From Planctomycetota bacterium (lineage in GTDB: Bacteria; Planctomycetota; Planctomycetia; Pirellulales; Pirellulaceae), in contig JAJRVM010000104.1 in the NCBI GenBank assembly GCA_024277285.1, forward strand, positions 1 through 37,103: DNA of 37,103 nt. The letters run 5' to 3'. Position numbers and translations under genes: made by a program. Each line of letters starts with the position of its first letter. The first letter of the stretch is position 1. The notes under the pieces were generated by a model. The model was given only the letters and a program-made list of their open reading frames with translations, had not been told where the DNA came from and did no database searches. This document shows, piece by piece, positions 9,153 to 16,780 of this stretch.

Positions 9153-10652
9153 ATGAAGAATCTGCTGGCGATGATCCTCTGCCCGCTTGCGATGTTCGTC
9201 TCAATAACGATCCACGCGGCGCCTCGCAATGTCGTACTGATTGTGACCGATGACCAGAGCCTTGACGCGGGTTGTTATGGGAATTCGATTTTGCAAACGC
9301 CGAACCTGGACGCGATAGCGCGTGACGGCACGCGGTTCACGCATGCTTTCTGCACCACGGCCAGCTGTTCGGCCAGCCGATCGGTGATCCTGACCGGCCT
9401 GCACAATCACGCTAACGGACAATACGGTCATCAACACAATTATCACAAATTCAACAGCTATGCGAACATCGCCAGCTTGCCGGTCTATCTGGAAGCCGCC
9501 GGTTACCGGACAGGCCGCTGCGGCAAGTATCACGTGGCTCCCGAATCGGTCTATCGTTTTCAGCAGACGATACCGGGAAATTCACGCAGCCCGGTCGCCA
9601 TGGCCGACAACTGCGAAGAGTTCGTTCGGCAGGACGACACGCGACCTTTCTTTCTGTACTTTTGCACGTCAGATCCACACCGCAGTGGCAGTACGGCGGA
9701 CGAGTTGCCACAGAAGCCGAACCGTTTTGGCAATCCAGGTCCGGGTAAGAAAGGCTATCCCGGGATCAAAGAAGTGGTCTACGATCCCAAGGACGTAACG
9801 GTACCAGGATTCCTGCCCGACACACCAACCTGCCGAGCGGAGATTGCTCAGTATTACCAATCGATCTCGCGCATCGACCAAGGGCTCGGCCGTTTGGTTC
9901 AGGTTCTGAAAGATGCCGGACAATGGGATGAGACGATGCTGATCTATATTTCGGACCATGGGATCGCCATGCCGGGTGCTAAGACCACGCTGTACGAAGG
10001 CGGTATGCGATCGCCCTGTATTGTGCGCAACCCTTACAAGAAAAAACGCGGCGTCGTGACGGATGCCATGATCAGTTGGGTTGACCTGACTCCGACGATC
10101 CTCGATTTTGCTGGCGTGATGGATAAGGCTAAGGGAATCGTCAAGCAACCGATCGTGGCACGCATCGAAAAACCACAGCCTGGAACGCAGACGACTCGAG
10201 TTACCCAGCGCGGACAGTTTCACGGGCGTTCATTCTTATCGACATTAGACCAGGAGCATCCGCAAGGCTGGGATGAAGTCCACGCATCTCATACGTTCCA
10301 CGAGATCCAGATGTACTATCCGATGCGCGTGGTGCGCGGCCGGAAATACAAGCTGATCTGGAACATCGCCTATCCCTTGCCATTCCCTTTCGCCTCCGAC
10401 TTGTGGGCAGCGCCGACCTGGCAAGCTCAGTATCGGCTGGGACTCGATGCACCCTATGGTGCCAAGACCGTTGGCAACTATATCCAGCGCCCCGAATTTG
10501 AACTTTACGACATCCAGTCCGATCCACATGAAGGCAACAACCTGGCGGACAACCTGCGTTACGCTGAATTACTGGAGAACATGAAGAAGAAACTGCAGCA
10601 ATTCCAACGGGACACCAACGATCCTTGGATTCTGAAATGGAAGTATGAATAA
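9153..10652 (+). CDS. Sulfamidase-like sulfatase (heparan N-sulfatase/SGSH subgroup)
   Basis: A 499-residue exported sulfatase from ATG 9153 (GGAG 9 bases upstream; signal peptide to HAA at 21-23). D33-D34 in VLIVTDDQ bind the metal. The modification site is C72-S-A-S-R76, a C-x-A-x-R core where the cysteine becomes formylglycine. The following segments (TGLHNHANGQYGHQHN, HKFNSY, GRCGKYHVAPESVY, then FFLYFCTSDPHRSG) match the layout I know from human N-sulfoglucosamine sulfohydrolase. ISDHG near 283 supplies further metal ligands. It should remove N- or O-sulfate from amino sugars, but the substrate is inferred by resemblance only. It is transcribed away from the GH5 operon. Confidence 0.9.
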   Translation: MKNLLAMILCPLAMFVSITIHAAPRNVVLIVTDDQSLDAGCYGNSILQTPNLDAIARDGTRFTHAFCTTASCSASRSVILTGLHNHANGQYGHQHNYHKFNSYANIASLPVYLEAAGYRTGRCGKYHVAPESVYRFQQTIPGNSRSPVAMADNCEEFVRQDDTRPFFLYFCTSDPHRSGSTADELPQKPNRFGNPGPGKKGYPGIKEVVYDPKDVTVPGFLPDTPTCRAEIAQYYQSISRIDQGLGRLVQVLKDAGQWDETMLIYISDHGIAMPGAKTTLYEGGMRSPCIVRNPYKKKRGVVTDAMISWVDLTPTILDFAGVMDKAKGIVKQPIVARIEKPQPGTQTTRVTQRGQFHGRSFLSTLDQEHPQGWDEVHASHTFHEIQMYYPMRVVRGRKYKLIWNIAYPLPFPFASDLWAAPTWQAQYRLGLDAPYGAKTVGNYIQRPEFELYDIQSDPHEGNNLADNLRYAELLENMKKKLQQFQRDTNDPWILKWKYE

Positions 10653-10965
10653 CCGGCGTCAACCTGGTTCTTCATGAACAGCGAGTACAAAGCCGCGTCT
10701 GTTTCTATTGAATAATCACTTGGAGCGAGTAGCCTGCAAGTCAACGATCGGTCGATGCAACGATCATCGCAGTAAGGACCACGTCAATGAAAGCACTGCC
10801 CACCAAAATATTTGAGCAGAATCCGCGCAAGATCTCATATTGAGCTGGATAGATTTCTACCGGAACTGAACGTGGTCTGCGGCAGCAAATGCCACCCGAT
10901 GCTCAGGCTTGATACGGAGAACGTTCAATTCTTGCGGAATATGGAAAATCGGCGGCTGATCGACC
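10653..10965. other. Intergenic region after the sulfatase
   Basis: Between the sulfatase stop and the promoter-like sequence at 10966 I see no convincing gene. The open frame that starts at 10812 crosses this stretch but shows no family features, and it lies upstream of the likely transcription start. Confidence 0.5.
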
Positions 10966-10995
10966 TTGACTGGTCGCGCGGTATGCCGCTACACT
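10966..10995 (+). promoter_or_regulatory. Candidate sigma-70-type promoter
   Basis: TTGACT at 10966-10971 and TACACT at 10990-10995 are separated by 18 bp. Transcription would start near 11002, ahead of the start codons at 11034 and 11106 and after the earlier in-frame ATGs, which helps reject the longest reading. Confidence 0.4.
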
Positions 10996-11033
10996 CCGCC
11001 GCTATTCTCATCAACACAACCGGGGCGGTGCTC

Positions 11034-11894
11034 ATGTGCCTGGCTGTTCGACGTTGGCATTCTCATCAATGGCCCCTTCACATCGCTCAGGTCGACCGAT
11101 TCTGCATGGTACTGCTTTGCGGTATCTTGACGCTTGTGACGTTGTCGGGAACTGCTTGGGCCCAAACCGAGCCGTTTGACAATTCCGACGATGACCTCGA
11201 CCAACTCAAAGGCGTGGCACTGGCGATTGCGGCCGTAGGCGCCGGAGTAGTGATTACGTCACCAATTTGGGCCCCACGCTACCTGATCGAGAACGATGGT
11301 GACGGCTTGGCACGCTTTCAAGCCTACCCGTACGAGGAAGGTGGCGGTTTTATCCGCTTCAAAAGCGACTCGGCAAGCGACAGCGACTCGGCAGGCGACC
11401 TTCGCCCCTGGTCCTTGCAAGCGATGACCGACTACGGGTACGACTTTGATTCCACGCAACGCATCGGCACAAAGCTGCACCTCGACACCACTAGTCGGTT
11501 CGGGTTCGACACCGAGTGGGCATATTACCAGAAGGACATCTGGGGCAAGTCAACTGCCGACCTGACAACGGGCGACTTCAATATTATCTACCGCTTCGCG
11601 CAAAGCCAGCACGCTCAGTGGTGGGCGGGCACGGGCGTCAATTGTCTGTATGCCGAATCGCGGCAAGACTGGGGCTATAACTTCGCCTATGGTGCCGACG
11701 TGTTTCTAGGCAAACCGTGGATCGCATCTGGGTCCTTGGATTACGGCAAACTGGGCAGCGACGACCTCTTTCACGCCCAAATCATCATCGGTGCCCACTG
11801 GCATGCCATGGAGGCGTTGCTCGGGTATGACTTCTTAAACACCGGTGACATCGAAATCGAATCGATTTTGATTGGCCTGCGCTGCTGGTTCTGA
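11034..11894 (+). CDS. Exported protein of unknown function, possible outer-membrane beta-barrel
   Basis: I do not recognise the family. From ATG 11034 the product has 286 residues; the hydrophobic segment MVLLCGILTLVTLSGTAWA (start codon 11106) is a good signal peptide, so 11106 is the alternative start. A second hydrophobic stretch, GVALAIAAVGAGVVITSPIW, follows soon after. The rest is made of short aromatic-rich alternating strands (FGFDTEWAYYQKDIWG, WWAGTGVNCLYA, WGYNFAYGADVFL, WIASGSLDYG), and the chain ends in LIGLRCWF. A terminal aromatic is usual for outer-membrane barrels. A small acidic Ser-Asp repeat lies between. It stands alone between a sulfatase and a glycerol facilitator on the other strand. 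Confidence 0.6.
   Translation: MCLAVRRWHSHQWPLHIAQVDRFCMVLLCGILTLVTLSGTAWAQTEPFDNSDDDLDQLKGVALAIAAVGAGVVITSPIWAPRYLIENDGDGLARFQAYPYEEGGGFIRFKSDSASDSDSAGDLRPWSLQAMTDYGYDFDSTQRIGTKLHLDTTSRFGFDTEWAYYQKDIWGKSTADLTTGDFNIIYRFAQSQHAQWWAGTGVNCLYAESRQDWGYNFAYGADVFLGKPWIASGSLDYGKLGSDDLFHAQIIIGAHWHAMEALLGYDFLNTGDIEIESILIGLRCWF
11364..11399 (+). repeat. 18-bp tandem repeat in coding sequence
   Basis: Two copies of AGCGACTCGGCA(A/G)GCGAC lie head to tail at 11364-11381 and 11382-11399, with one mismatch. They encode SDSASD-SDSAGD. The copy number could vary by slippage without shifting the frame. Confidence 0.8.
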
Positions 11895-11926
11895 CCAGCG
11901 ACGCGACGAACTGCTGCCCAACCGAG

Positions 11927-12685
11927 TTACGTCGACATCCCCAAGCAGACCAGCGCGGCGACCAGAGCGCCGACAATCGGTCCGGCAATCGGCACCCAGC
12001 TATAGGGCCAGTCGCTATCACGTTTGCCTGGGATGGGCAACAATGCGTGAACGATGCGCGGCCCCAGGTCACGAGCGGGATTGATCGCGTAGCCCGTCGT
12101 GCCGCCAAGGGACAGTCCGATCGCGAGGACTATCAGGCCGACCGGCAGAGCTCCAAGAGCGCCCAGCCCAAGTTTCATCGGCTCTTGAGTGGCTGCACCC
12201 GCCACTCCAACGTGTTCAATCGATGGAGCGACGGTCATCATGACGGCAAACACTAACACGAATGTCCCGATCACTTCGGAAACGAAATTCATAGGCAGAT
12301 TGCGAATATTCGGCCCCGTACTAAACGTCGCGAGTTTCGCATCAGGGTCCTTCGTCGCGTGGTAGTGGTCTCGATAGAAAAGGTAGACGAGCGTGGCACC
12401 GAGGATCGCGCCAAGCATCTGTGCGACGATAAAACCGGGGACTTGATCCCATGGGAAAGTTCCTGCCGCAGCCAGACCGATCGTTACGGCTGGGTTGATA
12501 TGAGCGCCGCTAATCTCGCCGACACAAAGCACGGCAACAAACACTGCCATGCCCCAACCGAATGAAATAACAATCCAGCCGGAATCATTCCCCTTGGTCT
12601 TATCCAGCACCACGTTGGCGACCACGCCATTGCCCAGCAGAATCAGGATCGCCGTGCCAACAAACTCTGCTACGTACTGTTCCAT
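11927..12685 (-). CDS. glpF: MIP-family glycerol facilitator (GlpF-type aquaglyceroporin)
   Basis: A 252-residue inner-membrane channel from ATG 12685; AAGGGACC stands just upstream and supports this start over the longer frame. Six helices and two half-helices are evident. The pore motifs are HINPAVT (NPA 64-66) and GYAINPARDLG (NPA 202-204, R205, D206). D206 after NPAR and W44 in the filter helix (SFGWGMAV) are marks of glycerol facilitators rather than strict water channels; position 199 is Tyr where E. coli GlpF has Phe. It would let glycerol or other small polyols cross the membrane. No glycerol kinase is next to it. Its leader carries an inverted repeat that may regulate it. Confidence 0.9.
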   Translation of the reverse strand: MEQYVAEFVGTAILILLGNGVVANVVLDKTKGNDSGWIVISFGWGMAVFVAVLCVGEISGAHINPAVTIGLAAAGTFPWDQVPGFIVAQMLGAILGATLVYLFYRDHYHATKDPDAKLATFSTGPNIRNLPMNFVSEVIGTFVLVFAVMMTVAPSIEHVGVAGAATQEPMKLGLGALGALPVGLIVLAIGLSLGGTTGYAINPARDLGPRIVHALLPIPGKRDSDWPYSWVPIAGPIVGALVAALVCLGMST

Positions 12686-12733
12686 TCCAAGGTCCCTTGT
12701 TTCGTTTCCGGTGTTGCGTTTCCGGTTCTGCCA

Positions 12734-12759
12734 CACGTGTCACTCGGGGGCGACACGTG
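12734..12759. repeat. Inverted repeat CACGTGTC-N10-GACACGTG in the glpF leader
   Basis: Perfect 8-bp arms (12734-12741 and 12752-12759) are separated by 10 bp, 49 bp before the facilitator start codon and just downstream of the candidate promoter at 12785-12814. It could be an operator or an mRNA hairpin; on the minus strand no U-tract follows, so a terminator for the upstream sulfatase gene is less likely. Confidence 0.55.
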
Positions 12760-12784
12760 GCTTTCATGCCAATGATCTTCGGGA

Positions 12785-12814
12785 ATTGTAACCGATTGGC
12801 AAGCTCGATGCCAA
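12785..12814 (-). promoter_or_regulatory. Candidate promoter for the glycerol facilitator gene
   Basis: On the minus strand TTGGCA (12809-12814) and TACAAT (12785-12790) are 18 bp apart. Transcription would begin near 12778, giving a leader of about 90 nt that contains the inverted repeat. The rest of the 12686-13008 gap holds nothing else that I can identify. Confidence 0.45.
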
Positions 12815-13008
12815 GCGACGCTCGATGTATCGGAGCACAACGTTGCGTATGGTTGACGAGCTTCGGTGGTAGCTGACCAGTAGCGGCCCTTGGTTGTGAT
12901 GCTGCCTGCAACTGACCAGTCGTGGCTCTACGGGCGCATGGCCAGTAGGGGGCGGATCTCGATGCCCGTGAGGCTGAGTGAACACCTGGACCGAAGGAGA
13001 CTCTTTGC

Positions 13009-14457
13009 CTATCGGCCGATGGGGCGCCGCTGGGTACCGACGTTCTCCTTGCCATGCCCAAGTTCCTGGCGCATCGTGTCGGCGTATCGCTTCAAACGGT
13101 CAACAACGTCTGGATGCTGGTCGGCCACATTGGTCGTTTCGCCGATATCGTTTTCCAGATCGAACAACGACAACTCGATTCGCTTGCGTCGGTTCTGCCC
13201 TGGAATGCCATCGGTACCGCCAATGGGCGAACCATAGGTTTGCGGAAACATCAGCTTCCACTTGCCGCTGCGCAAGGCCATCAAGCGATTGGCGCCATCA
13301 TAGTGATAGAACACTTCATGAGGCGATTCGGCACCCGGTATGCCAAACATGAGACTCGCGATGTCCTTACCGTCGATCTTGTTCGGAGGCAACGGTGCGC
13401 CGGCCAGTCGAGCGAACGTCGGCAGCAGGTCGATCGTACCTGCGACTTCACTGCAGACCGTTCCTGGTGGGATATTGCCGGGCCATCGCATCAAGCAAGG
13501 TTCGCGAAACCCGCCTTCGAAATTCGTTCCTTTTCCTTCACGCAGTGGCTTTGCCGAACCTGCGTGGTCGCCGTAAAGCAGCCACGGTCCGTTGTCCGAT
13601 GTAAAGATCATACACGTGTTGTCGTCGATTCCATGTTTCTTGAGTGTGGCGATAATCTGCCCCACTCCCCAATCGATTTCGCTGATCACGTCACCGAAGA
13701 GGCCGCGCGACGTCTTGCCTCGGTACTTGTCCGAAACAAACAACGGTACGTGCGGCTGCGGGCTCGGCAGGTAGACGAAGAACGGTTCGTCCTTGTGCTG
13801 GCTCACGAACTGCACAGCGCGCTCGAAAAGTCGAGTTGTCAGTTGAACTTGATCTTTGGGCATGATCTGCGGATTGACAATCTTCGTTCCTTCGTACAAG
13901 GGCAGGTGCGGCCACCTCTTGATACGTTCTGCCATCGGCAAGTGGCGCACGTTGGGATGGTAGGGCCACATGTCATTGGAATAGGGGATCCCGAAAAACT
14001 CATCGAAACCCTGATTAAGAGGCAGGAACTGTGGCAAGTGGCCAAGATGCCACTTGCCGAAACATGCGGTCGCGTAGCCCTTTTGTTTCAGGACTTCGGC
14101 AATAGTCACTTCATCCGGGTTGAGTCCCGTTGTCGAATGAGGTCCAAAGTTACCGCCGATCCCGACGCGGGTTGGGATACAACCGGTCATCAGAGCCGCG
14201 CGCGACGGTGTGCAAAAAGAACGCCCTGCGTAGAAGTCGGTGAATTTCATGCCTTCCCGCGCCATGCGATCCAGATTGGGAGTCGCGTAGCCTTCCGCAC
14301 CGAATGGTCCTATGTCGGCATACCCCATGTCGTCACAGAAAACGATGATAAAATTTGGCGAACGATCAGCTGCCGTCAGGAATGCCGGTTGGAACGCTAC
14401 AAACACAAACAGAGCTGCCGTTGTCGCCGCCGCCGTTGTCGCCATTGTTAGTTTCAT
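13009..14457 (-). CDS. Secreted sulfatase (arylsulfatase, S1 family)
   Basis: A 482-residue sulfatase from ATG 14457, with GAGGAG 9 bases upstream; the longer frame above it has no support. A signal peptide covers residues 1-30 (TTAALFVFVAFQPAFLTAA). Metal ligands D42-D43 lie in FIIVFCDDMGYADIG. The sulfatase signature C82-T-P-S-R86 is the classical C-x-P-x-R, where Cys becomes formylglycine. FGKWHLGH, SPQPHVPLF and TSDNGPWLLYGDHAGSA supply the remaining active-site Lys/His and Asp/Asn positions. The protein is a textbook S1 enzyme, distinct from the sulfamidase-like one at 9153. Activation needs a formylglycine-generating enzyme, which is not in the window. The sulfated substrate is unknown. 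Confidence 0.94.
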   Translation of the reverse strand: MKLTMATTAAATTAALFVFVAFQPAFLTAADRSPNFIIVFCDDMGYADIGPFGAEGYATPNLDRMAREGMKFTDFYAGRSFCTPSRAALMTGCIPTRVGIGGNFGPHSTTGLNPDEVTIAEVLKQKGYATACFGKWHLGHLPQFLPLNQGFDEFFGIPYSNDMWPYHPNVRHLPMAERIKRWPHLPLYEGTKIVNPQIMPKDQVQLTTRLFERAVQFVSQHKDEPFFVYLPSPQPHVPLFVSDKYRGKTSRGLFGDVISEIDWGVGQIIATLKKHGIDDNTCMIFTSDNGPWLLYGDHAGSAKPLREGKGTNFEGGFREPCLMRWPGNIPPGTVCSEVAGTIDLLPTFARLAGAPLPPNKIDGKDIASLMFGIPGAESPHEVFYHYDGANRLMALRSGKWKLMFPQTYGSPIGGTDGIPGQNRRKRIELSLFDLENDIGETTNVADQHPDVVDRLKRYADTMRQELGHGKENVGTQRRPIGR

Positions 14458-14524
14458 CACGCCAAGCTCCTCAGTTGCTCTTGATGTGGCAGAATTTCTG
14501 TGTCTCTCAACGCGTCTGTGCGCA

Positions 14525-14552
14525 AGCATATATTCTCTCGATTCCTGCCCAA
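14525..14552 (-). promoter_or_regulatory. Candidate promoter for the S1 sulfatase gene
   Basis: On the minus strand TTGGGC (14547-14552) and TATGCT (14525-14530) are 16 bp apart, about 70 bp before the start codon. The match is moderate. Confidence 0.3.
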
Positions 14553-14686
14553 ACTGCAACGGTGCGGCGCCGCAAGATTGTTGAAAACCACCAAAACCGC
14601 CGTCGACAAGCAAATTCTTGGCGGCCCGGCGTGATTCCGTGGGTTCGCCGCCAGATGTGGCGTGACCGCAGCGCGTTCCCTACAAT

Positions 14687-14707
14687 CAACGGTCGTGACA
14701 TCCGTTG
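14687..14707. repeat. Inverted repeat CAACGG-N9-CCGTTG
   Basis: Perfect 6-bp arms flank a 9-bp spacer in the 442-bp gap between the divergent sulfatase and ppiC genes. It may be a regulator site; the remainder of this gap, apart from the two promoter candidates, shows no gene. Confidence 0.3.
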
Positions 14708-14846
14708 TCTCAAAGTGGCAGTGGATACCAAATATCAGCGCGAATTCTCACAGGGCGGCAGGGCGCCAACCAACTACGAGCTACCGCTCGGACCGCATTG
14801 TCCCGCTCCCGTTGGTCGCTGACATTTGCGGCAGAGAACAGGTTTC

Positions 14847-14875
14847 TTGCCGTTAGTAGCACAGAACACTATCTA
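14847..14875 (+). promoter_or_regulatory. Candidate promoter for ppiC
   Basis: TTGCCG (14847-14852) and TATCTA (14870-14875) are exactly 17 bp apart. A start of transcription near 14882 gives a short leader that still includes the GAGGGAG ribosome site. Confidence 0.45.
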
Positions 14876-14899
14876 AGTCTAAGACACGAGGGAGCCGTC

Positions 14900-15181
14900 A
14901 TGGCAAAGGCAAGTGCAAGACACATCCTGGTTGACAACGAAGCGAAGTGTGAAGAATTGAAATCGGAGATCTCAGCGGGGGCCGATTTTGCGGAGGTTGC
15001 TAAGCAGCACTCAACGTGCCCGTCCGGAAAGCAAGGCGGCGCTTTGGGCGCATTTGGCCCTGGCCAAATGGTCAAGGAGTTTGACGACGTCGTGTTCAGT
15101 GGCGAGCTGAACACAGTGCACGGGCCGGTGAAGACGCAATTCGGCTACCATCTGTTGGAAATTACCAGCCGAACGGACTGA
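14900..15181 (+). CDS. ppiC: Peptidyl-prolyl cis-trans isomerase, parvulin (PpiC)
   Basis: A 93-residue single-domain parvulin, the same length as E. coli PpiC. It begins at ATG 14900, with GAGGGAG 5 bases upstream; the frame extends upstream but not with meaningful sequence. The fold is marked by ARHILVDNE, GADFAEVAKQHSTCPSGKQG, GALGAFGPGQMVKEFDDVVF and the closing TQFGYHLLEI, all standard rotamase landmarks. There is no signal peptide, so it acts in the cytoplasm, assisting slow proline isomerisation during folding. It is a housekeeping gene among exported polysaccharide enzymes. GH43 follows 70 bp later on the same strand and might share its transcript. Confidence 0.95.
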   Translation: MAKASARHILVDNEAKCEELKSEISAGADFAEVAKQHSTCPSGKQGGALGAFGPGQMVKEFDDVVFSGELNTVHGPVKTQFGYHLLEITSRTD

Positions 15182-15250
15182 TGGATCGAGCGAAGACGCT
15201 TGCTCCAAGAACGTGCTCGTGGTCACCGTAATATCACTCGGAAGCACAAT

Positions 15251-16336
15251 ATGGGTTTACTACGTTGTGAATTGCCCGTCGCATTCATCCTGCTTGCCGG
15301 TTTACCATTGGCTTGGCCAGCCTCACCCGCGCATGCCACCGAGATGAATTCCAAACTGCGTGCGGTTGCTACGAGTCGTGCCCCATCGTCGCCGTCTTCC
15401 AAGACGTTCACGAACCCGATCCTGAATCGCGGCGCCGATCCGTGGGTGATCCGTTGGCAGGAAAGCTACTTGCTTTGCCAGTCACGGGGTGGCAGTGTGT
15501 GGGTGGCGCGCGCCAAGCGTTTGCAAGACCTGGCGAAGGGGGCCTGGAAGCGAGTTTGGACGCCGCCACGTGGCCAGCCCTTCTCGCGCGAGCTCTGGGC
15601 GCCTGAACTACATTACTTGCACGGTAAGTGGTATATCTACGTTGCCGCAGATGATGGCGACAACGCCAACCACCGCATGTATGCGTTGGAAGGTACGGCG
15701 CAAGACCCGCAGAAACCGTTTCAGCTAAAGGGCAAGCTGACGGCGCCCACGGATCGTTGGGCGATTGACGGAACGGTACTGAAGATGCCAGACGACCGAC
15801 TCTACTTTATCTGGTCCGGTTGGGCTGGCACCAAGAACGTGGCGCAGGACCTTTACATCGCACCGATGAAGGATCCCTGGACGATTTCGGGCCGGCGAGT
15901 TTGCATCTCGCGCCCCGAGCTCGTTTGGGAAAAACACGGGCGACCGCTTATTAATGAAGGCCCCGAAGTACTTTGGAACGGCCAGCAACTGTTCATTATC
16001 TACTCGGCCAGCGGTAGTTGGGGCGATGATTACTGCCTGGGGCAACTCGCTTGGAGGGGAGAGGCCGTGCTGGACCCGGCCAGCTGGGTTAAGAAACCGG
16101 AACCGGTTTTCTCGCGCACCAGCAACGTCTTTGGACCAGGGCACGCCAGCTTTACAACGTCCCCCAACGGCAAGGAACACTGGATTGTTTACCATGCCGC
16201 CCGGTCGTCGGGTTCCGGTTGGAAACGAAATGTGCGCATGCAGCGGTTTCGCTGGAACGACGATGGGTCACCCAATTTTGGCAAACCGGTGGCCGCCGGC
16301 GTGCCGTTGCCAATCCCAACTGAGTCACACCGATGA
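15251..16336 (+). CDS. Secreted GH43 glycoside hydrolase
   Basis: A 361-residue exported enzyme from ATG 15251 (CGGAAG upstream). The signal peptide covers about residues 1-29 (VAFILLAGLPLAWPASPAHA). The five-bladed propeller of family 43 shows the three catalytic carboxylates in order: D63 in NRGADPWVI (base), D173 in WAIDGTVL (pKa modulator) and E236 in INEGPEVL (acid). Other landmarks are ELWAPELHYLHGKWYIYVAA and FGPGHASFTTSPNGKEHWIVYH. The length suggests one catalytic domain with no C-terminal sandwich. Family 43 enzymes are mostly arabinofuranosidases, xylosidases and galactosidases; which applies here is not decidable. Together with GH5 and the rhamnosidases it points to plant- or alga-type heteroglycans. 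Confidence 0.92.
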   Translation: MGLLRCELPVAFILLAGLPLAWPASPAHATEMNSKLRAVATSRAPSSPSSKTFTNPILNRGADPWVIRWQESYLLCQSRGGSVWVARAKRLQDLAKGAWKRVWTPPRGQPFSRELWAPELHYLHGKWYIYVAADDGDNANHRMYALEGTAQDPQKPFQLKGKLTAPTDRWAIDGTVLKMPDDRLYFIWSGWAGTKNVAQDLYIAPMKDPWTISGRRVCISRPELVWEKHGRPLINEGPEVLWNGQQLFIIYSASGSWGDDYCLGQLAWRGEAVLDPASWVKKPEPVFSRTSNVFGPGHASFTTSPNGKEHWIVYHAARSSGSGWKRNVRMQRFRWNDDGSPNFGKPVAAGVPLPIPTESHR

Positions 16337-16780
16337 CGGTGCCGCTCATAGCGTAGACTTCGCTCGCAAGTTGAGAGCCGAGAGTCCAGAGTAGAACGGA
16401 TTCGTTGCGAGCTTCACCCTCTTCAGCATGGAGCCACAGGCGTCAGCCTGTGGTCATTGTATGACATCAAGACGGATAGCCGCGAATGTGGCGTCAACAA
16501 ACGCTGCCGCCACATTCGCGGCTCCGCTTTCTCGACCGGATCCCCAATACCATGGGCTCACGCCCATGGCTACATGCTATGGCCGCATTCGCGGCTGCCT
16601 TGTTCATCAAGACTCCGGTCTACTCTCGAAACCGTTCCTCCGAGGTCGGTTTCTTCCCGGAAAACGAGCATGCGCACCCTCGTGGTACGGTGCGCGAGAG
16701 CAGGGTAAACTACAGGTGTCCATCCTGGTGGCCACTCCGCGCCCCACCAACTCCTTCCTCGCAAGAAATGGGAATTTCGC
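16337..16780. other. Intergenic region with palindromic repeat cluster
   Basis: Apart from the hairpins at 16434-16595, this 444-bp gap contains no convincing gene. A weak TGGTAC-N17-TAAACT pair near 16690-16720 is the only promoter-like sequence before the gene at 16781. Confidence 0.5.
16434..16595. repeat. Cluster of four short hairpin repeats
   Basis: Four perfect hairpins stand in a row: CCACAGGC-gtca-GCCTGTGG (16434-16453); a 16-bp stem AGCCGCGAATGTGGCG with its complement at 16508-16523 (left arm 16478-16493, 14-nt loop); CCATGGGC-tcac-GCCCATGG (16550-16569); and GCCGC-attc-GCGGC (16582-16595). The CATTCGCGGCT word occurs twice. Such 8-bp stems with 4-nt loops are, from memory, dispersed in Pirellulales genomes like REP elements. 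No transposase is present. Confidence 0.8.

Noticed and set aside
10812..11033. Longer start for the barrel-like protein
   Set aside because: It precedes the promoter candidate at 10966-10995, and its residues show no signal peptide or family pattern.
13054..14451. 465-codon open frame on the plus strand
   Set aside because: It is the antisense shadow of the S1 sulfatase gene, which has full active-site motifs; the shadow shows no family features.
16420..16600. CRISPR array
   Set aside because: The repeated units are hairpins of different sequence without uniform spacers, and no cas gene is present.
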